In this document: positions 16,783-24,265 of the stretch, in pieces
Position numbering within the stretch: the first letter of the stretch is position 1
Layout of the letters: each line of letters begins with the position of its first letter
Origin: an uncultured Oscillospiraceae bacterium
GTDB taxonomy: Bacteria > Bacillota > Clostridia > Oscillospirales > Oscillospiraceae
Reading direction: 5' to 3'
Assembly (NCBI GenBank): GCA_934597165.1
Contig: CAKTQP010000002.1
Span: 1-64,000, forward strand
Length of the DNA: 64,000 nt
Notes under the pieces: model-generated
Seen by the model: the letters and a program-made list of their open reading frames with translations, nothing else
Databases searched by the model: none
Told to the model about the DNA's origin: nothing
Program-made: the position numbers and the translations under genes

Positions 16783-17721
16783 ATGAAATACCTTTTGAAA
16801 AAAGTATTCACTCTCATTATTACATTGTTCATCGTTTCCCTTCTCGCCTTCCTAGCGTTCCAGGTCATCTCGGACCCGGCCACTGCTATGTTAGGCACCA
16901 GCGCCACCCCAGAATCCCTGGCCGCGCTGCGGGAAGAGATGGGACTGAACCGACCCATCCTCGTCCAATATGGGAGCTGGCTCCTCGGCTTCCTCCAGGG
17001 GGACTTCGGCACGTCCTACAGCTACCACATGCCGGTAGCGGAGATGATCGCCCAAAAGCTCCCCATCACCGCCATGCTCACCCTGTTCTCCTTCCTCCTC
17101 ATGATCCTGGTCTCCATCCCCTTGGGCATCTGGACGGCACGGAAGGAGGGAGGCGTCTTAGACCGGAGCCTGACGGTCATCAACCAAATTTTCATGTCCG
17201 TCCCGCCCTTCCTCTTGGGCGTGGCCTGTACCTACATCTTCGGCGTGGGCCTGCGCGTCTTTGTCCCCGGACAGTTCGTGTCCTATACCCAGTCCTGGCC
17301 GAAATTCCTGGTCTATCTCATCTTCCCGGCCATCTCCATCGGCATTTCCAGAATCGCCATGACGGTGAAGATGCTCCGCGCGTCCATCTTGAACCAGATG
17401 GAGCGGGATTACGTCCGCACCGCCCGGAGCCGAGGGAGCACCAAGGATCGCATCCTGAAAAAACACGTCCTGCGCAACGCCATCATCCCGGTCATCACGT
17501 TCATCGCAACGTCCATGGCGGAGATCGTGGCCAGCAGCATCGTCATCGAACAGGTCTTCGCCATCCCTGGCATCGGCGTCCTCCTGCTCTCGTCCATCAA
17601 CAACCGTGACTTCCCGGTGGTGCAAGCCCTGGTGATGATCCTGGTCCTCTGGGTGGTTCTGGTGAACTTCCTGGCCGACCTGCTCTACCAGTACATGGAT
17701 CCCCGCATTCGGTTAAGCTGA
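16783..17721 (+). CDS. ABC transporter permease, OppB/DppB type
   Basis: This 312-residue integral membrane protein has about six helices and the binding-protein-dependent transport EAA loop (YVRTARSRGSTKDRILKKHVLRNAIIPVI, about residues 207-235). The long periplasm-side loop after the first helix (GTSATPESLAALREEMGLNRPI) is typical of OppB. It forms the channel heterodimer with the next gene product. A GGAAGG ribosome site precedes the start. Confidence 0.93.
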   Translation: MKYLLKKVFTLIITLFIVSLLAFLAFQVISDPATAMLGTSATPESLAALREEMGLNRPILVQYGSWLLGFLQGDFGTSYSYHMPVAEMIAQKLPITAMLTLFSFLLMILVSIPLGIWTARKEGGVLDRSLTVINQIFMSVPPFLLGVACTYIFGVGLRVFVPGQFVSYTQSWPKFLVYLIFPAISIGISRIAMTVKMLRASILNQMERDYVRTARSRGSTKDRILKKHVLRNAIIPVITFIATSMAEIVASSIVIEQVFAIPGIGVLLLSSINNRDFPVVQALVMILVLWVVLVNFLADLLYQYMDPRIRLS

Positions 17722-17734
17722 GGAGGTCATGACA

Positions 17735-18565
17735 ATGAACGGCAATCGAAACAAGAAAACCACCAAAAAAGGCGGCAGCCGCAGCCGGTATCTCTGGATC
17801 GGCGGCGTCCTGTCCGGCTTCATGGTGCTGCTGATCTTAGTCAGCTTCTTCTGGACGCCCTACGGCACCACCGCCATGGACGCCTCCGTGAAATTCAGTC
17901 CCCCCACCCTCGAGCACATCATGGGCTGCGACAGCTACGGGCGGGACATCTTCTCCCGCATCCTGGAGGGTGCGGGCACCAGCTTCCTCATCGCCGTCTG
18001 CGTGGTGCTCATCGGCGTTATCGCCGGCACCCTCATCGGCGCCTTGACCGGCTACTTCGGAGGCTGGGCAGATGAGCTGCTCATGCGCATCTGCGACTCG
18101 GTCACTGCGTTCCCATCCATCCTGCTGGCTCTCGTGGTCGTGGCCGTGGTGGGAGGCAATAAGGTGACCATCACCTGGACTCTGGGCATTCTCTTCATCC
18201 CCAGCTTCGCCCGTATCGTGCGCGGGGAGTACGCCAAGGCCAGGGAACTGAACTACGTCAAAAGCGCCCGGTTGATGGGGGCAAAATCCTTCCGGATCAT
18301 GTTCCGGCATATCCTGCCCAACGCAGTGCCGGTCCTGTTGCCCGCCGTCACCATTGGCTTCAATAACGCCGTGCTGGCTGAGGCCAGCATGAGCTACCTG
18401 GGCATCGGCGTCCAGCCTCCCGACGCAAGTCTGGGTCGGATGCTGGCGGAAGCCCAGGTGTATCTGAAAAACGCCCCCTGGTATGTGCTCTTTGTGGGGC
18501 TGACCATCGTGCTGCTCATCTTGGGCTTCTCCCTGTTGGGAGAGGGCCTGCAGCGGAAAAAGTAA
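17735..18565 (+). CDS. ABC transporter permease, OppC/DppC type
   Basis: This 276-residue membrane protein has a basic N-terminus (NGNRNKKTTKKGGSRSR), a first helix, an MGCDSYGRDIFSRILEG loop characteristic of OppC, and the EAA loop (YVKSARLMGAKSFRIMFRHILPNAVP). ATG 17735 lies 8 bases from AGGAGG and is preferred over ATG 17729, which is only 2 bases away. It begins 13 bases after the OppB-type gene. Confidence 0.92.
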   Translation: MNGNRNKKTTKKGGSRSRYLWIGGVLSGFMVLLILVSFFWTPYGTTAMDASVKFSPPTLEHIMGCDSYGRDIFSRILEGAGTSFLIAVCVVLIGVIAGTLIGALTGYFGGWADELLMRICDSVTAFPSILLALVVVAVVGGNKVTITWTLGILFIPSFARIVRGEYAKARELNYVKSARLMGAKSFRIMFRHILPNAVPVLLPAVTIGFNNAVLAEASMSYLGIGVQPPDASLGRMLAEAQVYLKNAPWYVLFVGLTIVLLILGFSLLGEGLQRKK

Positions 18566-18584
18566 GGGCGGGGAGGAACGCATC

Positions 18585-19376
18585 ATGCTGGAAGTCAAAG
18601 AACTGCGGGTTCATTTCCACAGCGCCCCGGAGGGCAAGGACGCCGTAAAGGGCATCAGCTTCTCCGTGGCAGATCAGGCCATCATCGGCCTGGTGGGCGA
18701 GTCCGGTTCCGGCAAATCGGTCACCGCCATGTCCATCTGCGGCCTGCTCCCGGAAGGGAAAGCGGACTGCTCCGGCAGCATCCTGCTGGACGGCCTGGAC
18801 ATCCTGAACTGCACCCCGGAAGAGCTGCGCTGCCGCCAGGGCACCGACCTGGCCGTGGTGTTCCAGGAGCCCATGACCAGCCTGGACCCGGTCATGAAGA
18901 TCGGTCCCCAGGTGGAGGAGTCCCTGCGCATCCACACCAAGCAGACCCCTCAGGAGCGGAAAGCTGCCGCCCTCGCCGCCATGGCGGAGGCAGAGCTGCC
19001 CGACCCGGAGGCCATCTATGACAAGTACCCCCACGAGCTGTCCGGCGGTATGCTCCAGCGGGTCATGATCGCCGCCGCCATCATCTCCCGTCCCAAGCTG
19101 CTGCTGGCCGACGAGCCGACCACCGCCCTGGACGTGACCATTCAGGCGCAGATCTTGCAGCTGCTGAAAAAGATCAACCGGGAGTACGGCACCGCCATCC
19201 TCTTCATCTCCCACAACCTCAATGTAGTCCGGAAGCTCTGTTCTGAGATTCTGGTCATGCACAAAGGGGTCATCGTGGAGCGAGGAAGCACGGAAGAGAT
19301 CTTCCACCACCCCAAGGAGGACTACACCCAACGCCTCATCGCCGCCATCCCCACCCGTACCCACCGTCTGTACTGA
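18585..19376 (+). CDS. ABC transporter ATPase, OppD-like (short form)
   Basis: This 263-residue ATPase has Walker A GESGSGKSV, Q-loop VFQEPMTSLDP, signature LSGGMLQRV, Walker B LLLADEPT and the H-loop ISHNL. It hydrolyses ATP to drive uptake through the two permeases. It ends soon after DYTQRLIAAIPT, so it lacks most of the C-terminal extension with cysteines seen in typical 320-residue OppD/DppD proteins. In this respect it resembles NikD-sized ATPases. Confidence 0.93.
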   Translation: MLEVKELRVHFHSAPEGKDAVKGISFSVADQAIIGLVGESGSGKSVTAMSICGLLPEGKADCSGSILLDGLDILNCTPEELRCRQGTDLAVVFQEPMTSLDPVMKIGPQVEESLRIHTKQTPQERKAAALAAMAEAELPDPEAIYDKYPHELSGGMLQRVMIAAAIISRPKLLLADEPTTALDVTIQAQILQLLKKINREYGTAILFISHNLNVVRKLCSEILVMHKGVIVERGSTEEIFHHPKEDYTQRLIAAIPTRTHRLY

Positions 19377-19397
19377 CCCTGAAAGGACTGTTGACCC

Positions 19398-20135
19398 ATG
19401 ACTGACCAGCCTGTTTTGGAAGTGCGTCATTTGAATACCTGGTATCGCCAGAATGGCAATCGCCTGTTTGGGCAGAAGCGCAAACAGGTGCTTCGGGACG
19501 TGTCCTTCACCATCCACGAAGGGGAGGTGTTGGGTCTGGTAGGCGAGTCCGGCTCCGGCAAATCCACCCTGGCCAAGGCCATTTTGGGGATGCTGGATCA
19601 GTACGAAGGGGAGATCATCCACCACAGCAAGCGCCCCCAGATGGTCTTCCAAGACCCCTACAGCGCCCTGAACCCCTCCCGCAGCGTCCGTTGGATTCTG
19701 GAGGAGCCGTTGAAGATTTATGGCAAATACGACGCCGCCGAGCGCCGTCGCCGGGTCATCGAAATGCTGGAACGGGTCGGCCTGGGGGAGGAGTATCTGG
19801 AACGCAAGCCCGGTCAGCTCTCCGGCGGCCAGCGCCAGCGCATCTGCATCGCCTCCGCCCTCATCGTCCAGCCTCGGCTGGTCATCGCTGACGAAGCGGT
19901 GTCCGCCCTGGACGTGACCATTCAGGCACAGATCTTGCGCCTGCTGGTGGACTTGAAAAAGGAGTTGAACCTGAGCTACCTGTTCATCTCCCACGACCTG
20001 AACGTGGTCTACCAAATCTGTGATCGCGCCATCGTCATGAAAAAGGGCGAGATCGTGGAGCAGGGGGACGTGGACACCCTCTTCGACCACCCTCAGCACC
20101 CGTACACCAAGCAGCTCTTGGAGGCGGCAGAGTAA
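19398..20135 (+). CDS. ABC transporter ATPase, OppF-like (short form)
   Basis: This 245-residue ATPase has Walker A GESGSGKST, Q-loop VFQDPYSALNP, signature LSGGQRQRI, Walker B LVIADEAV and H-loop ISHDL. It pairs with the preceding ATPase. Like that protein it stops at the HPYTKQLLEAAE point and lacks the usual OppF C-terminal domain. It ends the operon just before a strong terminator. Confidence 0.93.
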   Translation: MTDQPVLEVRHLNTWYRQNGNRLFGQKRKQVLRDVSFTIHEGEVLGLVGESGSGKSTLAKAILGMLDQYEGEIIHHSKRPQMVFQDPYSALNPSRSVRWILEEPLKIYGKYDAAERRRRVIEMLERVGLGEEYLERKPGQLSGGQRQRICIASALIVQPRLVIADEAVSALDVTIQAQILRLLVDLKKELNLSYLFISHDLNVVYQICDRAIVMKKGEIVEQGDVDTLFDHPQHPYTKQLLEAAE

Positions 20136-20146
20136 AACACGCAAAT

Positions 20147-20176
20147 AAAACCACCGTTGGAGACAACGGTGGTTTT
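20147..20176. terminator. bidirectional terminator of the Opp-type operon
   Basis: AAAACCACCGTTG-GAGA-CAACGGTGGTTTTT is symmetrical and lies between converging genes. Confidence 0.93.
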
Positions 20177-20180
20177 TCTG

Positions 20181-21071
20181 TTATTCTGTTTTGGCTTTGG
20201 CCGGTTTGGAGCTGAGCACCATGCCCAGCACGATGAGAACGGCTCCGCCGATGCCCATGAGGGTGATGGTCTCGTCCAGATAGAGGGCGGCGCTGACCAT
20301 GGTGACGAAGGGGATGGCGTAGATGTACATGGTGGTCTGCAATACCCCCAGCGTGTCCGCCGCCGAGTTCCAGCACACGTAGCAGAGGGCACTGCCCAGC
20401 ACGCCCAGGAAGAGCAGACCCAGCAGCAGGGTGGGCTGGGTAAACAGAGCGGAGATGGGGAAAGGCTTGCCCTCGATGGCCAGCAGGGGCAGGGTGGTGA
20501 GGATGCCGTAGAACATGAGCTTTCGGGAGATGAGATAGCTGGAGAAGCGGGAACTGTACCGCTGCAAGATGAGGCTGTACACCGCCCAGGACAGGGCAGC
20601 GCCCACCGAGAGCAGGTCGCCGATGGGGTTCAGCTTGAGCACCACTGCGCCGTTGAGCACCACCATGACCATGCCCACCAGCGCCACCAGAATGCCCAGC
20701 ACCGTGTTCCGGGTGGGCTTCTCGCTGTTGGGCGTCAGCGCCAGCAGGATGGCGGTGAGCACCGGCGCGGTGGAGACCAGGATGCTCACGTTGGAGGACT
20801 GGGTGTAGGTGATGGCAGTGTTCTCCGCCATGAAATAGAGGGTGTTGGAGAAGACGGACATGAGCAGAAAGGCCACTTCGTCCTGCCAGCGGAAGTACCA
20901 CTTGGGGTGGAGCACCCACAGGACCAGGTAGGCCACGAAGAACCGCAGCAACATGGTCTGGATGGGGGTGAACACCACCAGCAGTTTGGCGCTGACGATG
21001 AACGTGATGCCCCAGACGATGACGCAGAACAGGGCACACAGGTGGCCTCTGAATTTGGTAGTCGCATTCAT
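20181..21071 (-). CDS. EamA/DMT-family transporter
   Basis: This 296-residue protein has ten predicted membrane helices in two EamA halves (first ending ATVNG-type VLNGAVV, second ending VLIVLGMVLSS). A conserved TPIQTMLLRFFVAYL segment follows helix 2 in the first half and LGSALCYVCWNSA opens the last third. DMT proteins export amino acids, nucleobases or other metabolites; the substrate here is unknown. TAGGAGGG precedes the ATG, and a good promoter overlaps the end of the neighbouring GNAT gene. Confidence 0.9.
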   Translation of the reverse strand: MNATTKFRGHLCALFCVIVWGITFIVSAKLLVVFTPIQTMLLRFFVAYLVLWVLHPKWYFRWQDEVAFLLMSVFSNTLYFMAENTAITYTQSSNVSILVSTAPVLTAILLALTPNSEKPTRNTVLGILVALVGMVMVVLNGAVVLKLNPIGDLLSVGAALSWAVYSLILQRYSSRFSSYLISRKLMFYGILTTLPLLAIEGKPFPISALFTQPTLLLGLLFLGVLGSALCYVCWNSAADTLGVLQTTMYIYAIPFVTMVSAALYLDETITLMGIGGAVLIVLGMVLSSKPAKAKTE

Positions 21072-21106
21072 AAAAACATCCCTCCTAAAATAGTCGCAAT
21101 GATACT

Positions 21107-21135
21107 ATTCTAGTGGAAAACAGGCGAAAGGTCAA
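21107..21135 (-). promoter_or_regulatory. promoter of the EamA transporter gene
   Basis: TTGACC (21130-21135) and TAGAAT (21107-21112) on the minus strand with 17-base spacing; the -35 overlaps the GNAT stop codon. Confidence 0.75.
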
Positions 21136-21659
21136 GGCTCGCAGGGCCACTCATACAGCTTGTACTCCGTCCACCCGGTGTCCTCATAGAACATGGGCTT
21201 GGCTTGAACAAACTGGAACCCCATCCCGGTGTACAACCGCTCCGCCGCCCCGTTGGTGCCCAAAATGTCCAGCCGCACCGCCCGTTTTCCAGCACGCCGG
21301 GCCAAATCCTGCACCTGCGCCACCACCGCTCTGCCGATCCCCTGCCCCTGCAGCGCCGGGGAGACCGCCAGGGCGTGAGGGATGAGCACCGCGCTATCCG
21401 CACAGTCCACCCGCCAGGGCACACCGGCGTAGCCCTCGTTGGTGTCGCTGTTCACGATGACGCAGGCTGCCAGCTGCTGTCGGTGGGTGAGGGTGTACAA
21501 GGTGCCCTTTGCCAGACTGTCCTGGAGGAACGCGTCGGTGGGGTAGATGCCCTTCTTCCAGCCGATCTTGTCGTTGTCCGCCGCCATGGCGTCGATGAGC
21601 ACCCAGTAAAACCCACGGATGCGGTCGAATTCGTTGGGGTTTGCCTTTTGAAATACCAT
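21132..21659 (-). CDS. GNAT-family N-acetyltransferase
   Basis: This 175-residue protein has the acetyl-CoA-binding motif A (LAVSPALQGQGIGRAVVAQVQDLARR, with Q-x-x-G-x-G) and motif B (LDILGTNGAAERLYTGMGFQFV). The substrate is unknown. ATG 21659 is preferred because GGAG lies at good spacing; the six-residue-longer form is not supported. It lies downstream of the nicotinate phosphoribosyltransferase gene and its terminator with no obvious promoter of its own, so it may depend on read-through. Confidence 0.88.
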   Translation of the reverse strand: MVFQKANPNEFDRIRGFYWVLIDAMAADNDKIGWKKGIYPTDAFLQDSLAKGTLYTLTHRQQLAACVIVNSDTNEGYAGVPWRVDCADSAVLIPHALAVSPALQGQGIGRAVVAQVQDLARRAGKRAVRLDILGTNGAAERLYTGMGFQFVQAKPMFYEDTGWTEYKLYEWPCEP

Positions 21660-21680
21660 CGTATCACTCCTAACCATAGA

Positions 21681-21710
21681 AAAGGGACGCCCGAACCCGT
21701 CGGGCGTCCC
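21681..21710 (-). terminator. terminator after nicotinate phosphoribosyltransferase
   Basis: GGGACGCCCGA / TCGGGCGTCCC, an 11-bp perfect stem, is followed on the minus strand by TTTTCTAT. Confidence 0.85.
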
Positions 21711-21733
21711 GCTAGAACCTCACAGGAGGATGC

Positions 21734-23179
21734 TTATTTCTTGTTGAACGCCAGCAGGTCGGAACGGATGTTCAGCAGACGCTCGGACAGGTCAACGTAG
21801 TAGGTCTGGGGATTTTCAAACCGCTTCACTTCATCCCACAGGGAAGCCACGTGATACACGCAGTTCTCCCGGATGTCGTCGATGGAGGGCAGGTCATAGA
21901 CCAGCTCGCCGCCCTGGAAGATGGGACGGAGCAGCTCTTTGGCGGTGAAGTTGGAGACCTTCTTCCGCTTCCAGGTGAAGGTCGGGTCGATCAGCTCGTA
22001 TTCCTTGCTGTCGTCGATCACTTCGTCGTGGACGGTCACCACGTCGGCGATGGCCTTGTGGGTGTCGTTGTCGTACAGACGGTAGACCTTCTTGAAGTGG
22101 GGGATGGTGATCTTCTCCACGTTTTCGCTGACCTTGATCTTGGGGATGATGTTGCCATCCTTGTCCTCCACAGCGGCCAGCTTGTAGACGCTGCCGAAGA
22201 CGGGGTCGCTCTTGGAGGTGATGAGCCGTTCGCCTACGCCGAAGGAGTCCAGCTGCGCGCCTTCCAGCAGCAGGCCGCGGATGATGTACTCATCCAGAGA
22301 GTTGGAGGCTACGATCTTGCAGTCGGTCAGACCGGCCTCGTCCAGCATCTTGCGGGCTTCCTTGGACAGATAGGTCAGGTCGCCGGAGTCGATGCGGATG
22401 CCGCACTTCTTGATGCCCATGGGCCACAGCACGTTCTTGATGGCCTTGATGGCGTTGGGGACGCCGGAACGGAGGACGTTGTAGGTGTCCACCAGCAGGG
22501 TAGCGTTGTTGGGGTAGAGTTTGCAGTAGGTCTCAAAGGCGGTGTATTCATCCGGGAACATCTGCACCCAGGAATGAGCCATGGTGCCGGTGGCGGGAAC
22601 GTGATAGTCCCGATCCGCCTGGACACAAGCGGTGCCGGCGCAGCCGGCGATGTAGGAGGCGCGAGCGCCCAGGATGGCGGCCTCAGCGCCCTGTGCACGG
22701 CGGGAACCGAATTCCGCCACGGGACGGCCAGCGGCAGCCCGGACGATGCGGTTGGACTTGGTGGCGATGAGGGACTGATGGTTGAGCACCAGCAGGATGT
22801 AAGTCTCGATGAACTGCGCCTGGATGGCGGGAGCACGGACGATGAGGATGGGTTCTCTGGGGAAGACAGCGGTGCCTTCGGGGATGGCCCAGATGTCGCC
22901 GGTGAACTTGAAGTTCTTCAGGTAGTCCAAAAATTCTTCGACGAAGCCGCCCTTGGAACGGAGGTATTCGATGTCCTCGTCGGTGAAGGTCAGGTTCTTG
23001 ATGTAGTCCACCACCTGTTCCAGACCTGCGGTGATGGCGAAACCACCCTCGTCAGGGATGGTGCGGAAGAACACATCAAAGTAGGTGATGCAGTCTCTTA
23101 ACGGCGTCTGGAAGTAGCCGTTTGCCATGGACAGCTCATAGAAGTCACATAGCATCGTGTAATTTGTCCGATTATTCAT
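21734..23179 (-). CDS. pncB: nicotinate phosphoribosyltransferase
   Basis: This 481-residue enzyme makes nicotinate mononucleotide from nicotinate and PRPP in the Preiss-Handler NAD salvage route. It shows the family N-terminus (MLCDFYELSMANGYF), the SRRAQG motif, DYHVPATGTMAHSW with the conserved His, VDTYNVL and the RIDSGDLTYLS phosphate-binding segment. The length fits the long Firmicutes form. ATG 23179 has GGGAG at good distance; a GTG nine bases upstream sits inside that site. It has its own promoter with a palindromic -10 shared with the divergent methyltransferase gene. Confidence 0.95.
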   Translation of the reverse strand: MNNRTNYTMLCDFYELSMANGYFQTPLRDCITYFDVFFRTIPDEGGFAITAGLEQVVDYIKNLTFTDEDIEYLRSKGGFVEEFLDYLKNFKFTGDIWAIPEGTAVFPREPILIVRAPAIQAQFIETYILLVLNHQSLIATKSNRIVRAAAGRPVAEFGSRRAQGAEAAILGARASYIAGCAGTACVQADRDYHVPATGTMAHSWVQMFPDEYTAFETYCKLYPNNATLLVDTYNVLRSGVPNAIKAIKNVLWPMGIKKCGIRIDSGDLTYLSKEARKMLDEAGLTDCKIVASNSLDEYIIRGLLLEGAQLDSFGVGERLITSKSDPVFGSVYKLAAVEDKDGNIIPKIKVSENVEKITIPHFKKVYRLYDNDTHKAIADVVTVHDEVIDDSKEYELIDPTFTWKRKKVSNFTAKELLRPIFQGGELVYDLPSIDDIRENCVYHVASLWDEVKRFENPQTYYVDLSERLLNIRSDLLAFNKK

Positions 23180-23250
23180 GTTTCTCACTCCCGGAATGTC
23201 TTGATTTTTGTTGATTGCTACAAATTCTTCTCCCCTGCACTGATTTTACA

Positions 23251-23300
23251 TTTATTTAAGATTCAAATGCTATTATAATATTGAACGGAACAAAAAGCAA
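23251..23300. promoter_or_regulatory. overlapping divergent promoters sharing a palindromic -10
   Basis: The 10-base palindrome TATTATAATA (23271-23280) reads TATAAT on both strands. The minus strand has TTGCTT (23295-23300) 17 bases from its -10 and would drive pncB. The plus strand has only TTTATT (23251-23256) at 17 bases and would drive the rlmA-like gene. Both polymerases cannot bind at once, so the two genes may compete. Confidence 0.65.
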
Positions 23301-23346
23301 GTGCGTTTTCACGTGTCAAGACATATTTTCTGAAGGGAATCTACTC

Positions 23347-24174
23347 ATGAGCTTATTTCGATGCCCCATCTGCGCCCAGCCATTGGAAAAACAGCCGGGG
23401 CGATACCTCTGTCCCAGCGGTCACAGCTACGATTGCGCCGCTGCCGGCTACGTCCATCTGCTTCCCGTCCGCCAGAAGCACTCCAAGCTGCCGGGGGACG
23501 ACAAGGAGATGGTGCGCGCCCGGAAGGACTTCCTCTCGGCGGGGTATTATCGCCACCTGTGCCAGGCTCTGGAGGACTTGGCGGATCGGTACACCGACAT
23601 GGAACCGGTGGTGGTGGACTCCGGCTGTGGGGAAGGGTATTATACCGCTGGAATTTTTAATAGATTGACGGCGGCGGAAAAAAAGCCTACAATAGCAGGT
23701 ATCGACCTGTCCAAGTTCGCCCTCCGCTGGGCGGCGAAGCGACAGAGGGAGATCGAGTTCGCTGTGGCCTCCGCCTACCACCTGCCCATCGCAGACCGAC
23801 AGGCGGATCTGTTCCTGAACTGCTTCTCTCCGCTGGCCTTGGACGAGGTGCGACGGGTGCTCAAACCCGGCGGGACCTTCCTCTACGTGGTCCCAGCGGC
23901 ACGGCACCTGTGGGAGCTGAAGGAGGTGCTCTATGAGCACCCTTATTTGAATGTAGAGGAGCGGACGCCCTATGACGGGTTCCGCTACCAGGAAGTGCAG
24001 CGGGTGGAGGGGATCATCCACCTGCCCGATCAGCAGAGCATACAAGACCTGTTCCGCATGACCCCCTATTGCTGGAAGACGCCAGGGAAGGGGAAAGCGA
24101 AGCTGGAACAGCGGACGGAGTTGGATGTGCAGACCCAGTTTGACATCCACGTTTTCACCAGAGAGGAGGAATGA
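23347..24174 (+). CDS. 23S rRNA (guanine-N1) methyltransferase, RlmA family
   Basis: This 275-residue protein has an N-terminal zinc-binding motif (FRCPICAQPL...YLCPSGHSYD: CxxC and CxxxH) followed by a Rossmann methyltransferase with motif I VVDSGCGEGYY and motif IV LNCFSPLAL. RlmA-type enzymes methylate G745 or G748 in 23S rRNA hairpin 35, and the G748 enzyme (TlrB) can confer tylosin resistance; which base applies here is not decidable. I set the start at ATG 23347, behind GAAGGGAA, where the zinc domain begins. Confidence 0.88.
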   Translation: MSLFRCPICAQPLEKQPGRYLCPSGHSYDCAAAGYVHLLPVRQKHSKLPGDDKEMVRARKDFLSAGYYRHLCQALEDLADRYTDMEPVVVDSGCGEGYYTAGIFNRLTAAEKKPTIAGIDLSKFALRWAAKRQREIEFAVASAYHLPIADRQADLFLNCFSPLALDEVRRVLKPGGTFLYVVPAARHLWELKEVLYEHPYLNVEERTPYDGFRYQEVQRVEGIIHLPDQQSIQDLFRMTPYCWKTPGKGKAKLEQRTELDVQTQFDIHVFTREEE

Positions 24175-24265
24175 CCTGAAAGGCGGTAGTCCGACCGTCG
24201 AAGAAGACACCGCGCACAGCTTAGATATGGGAGAGGGATTCTATATCTATCCTAGGAGGACATCA

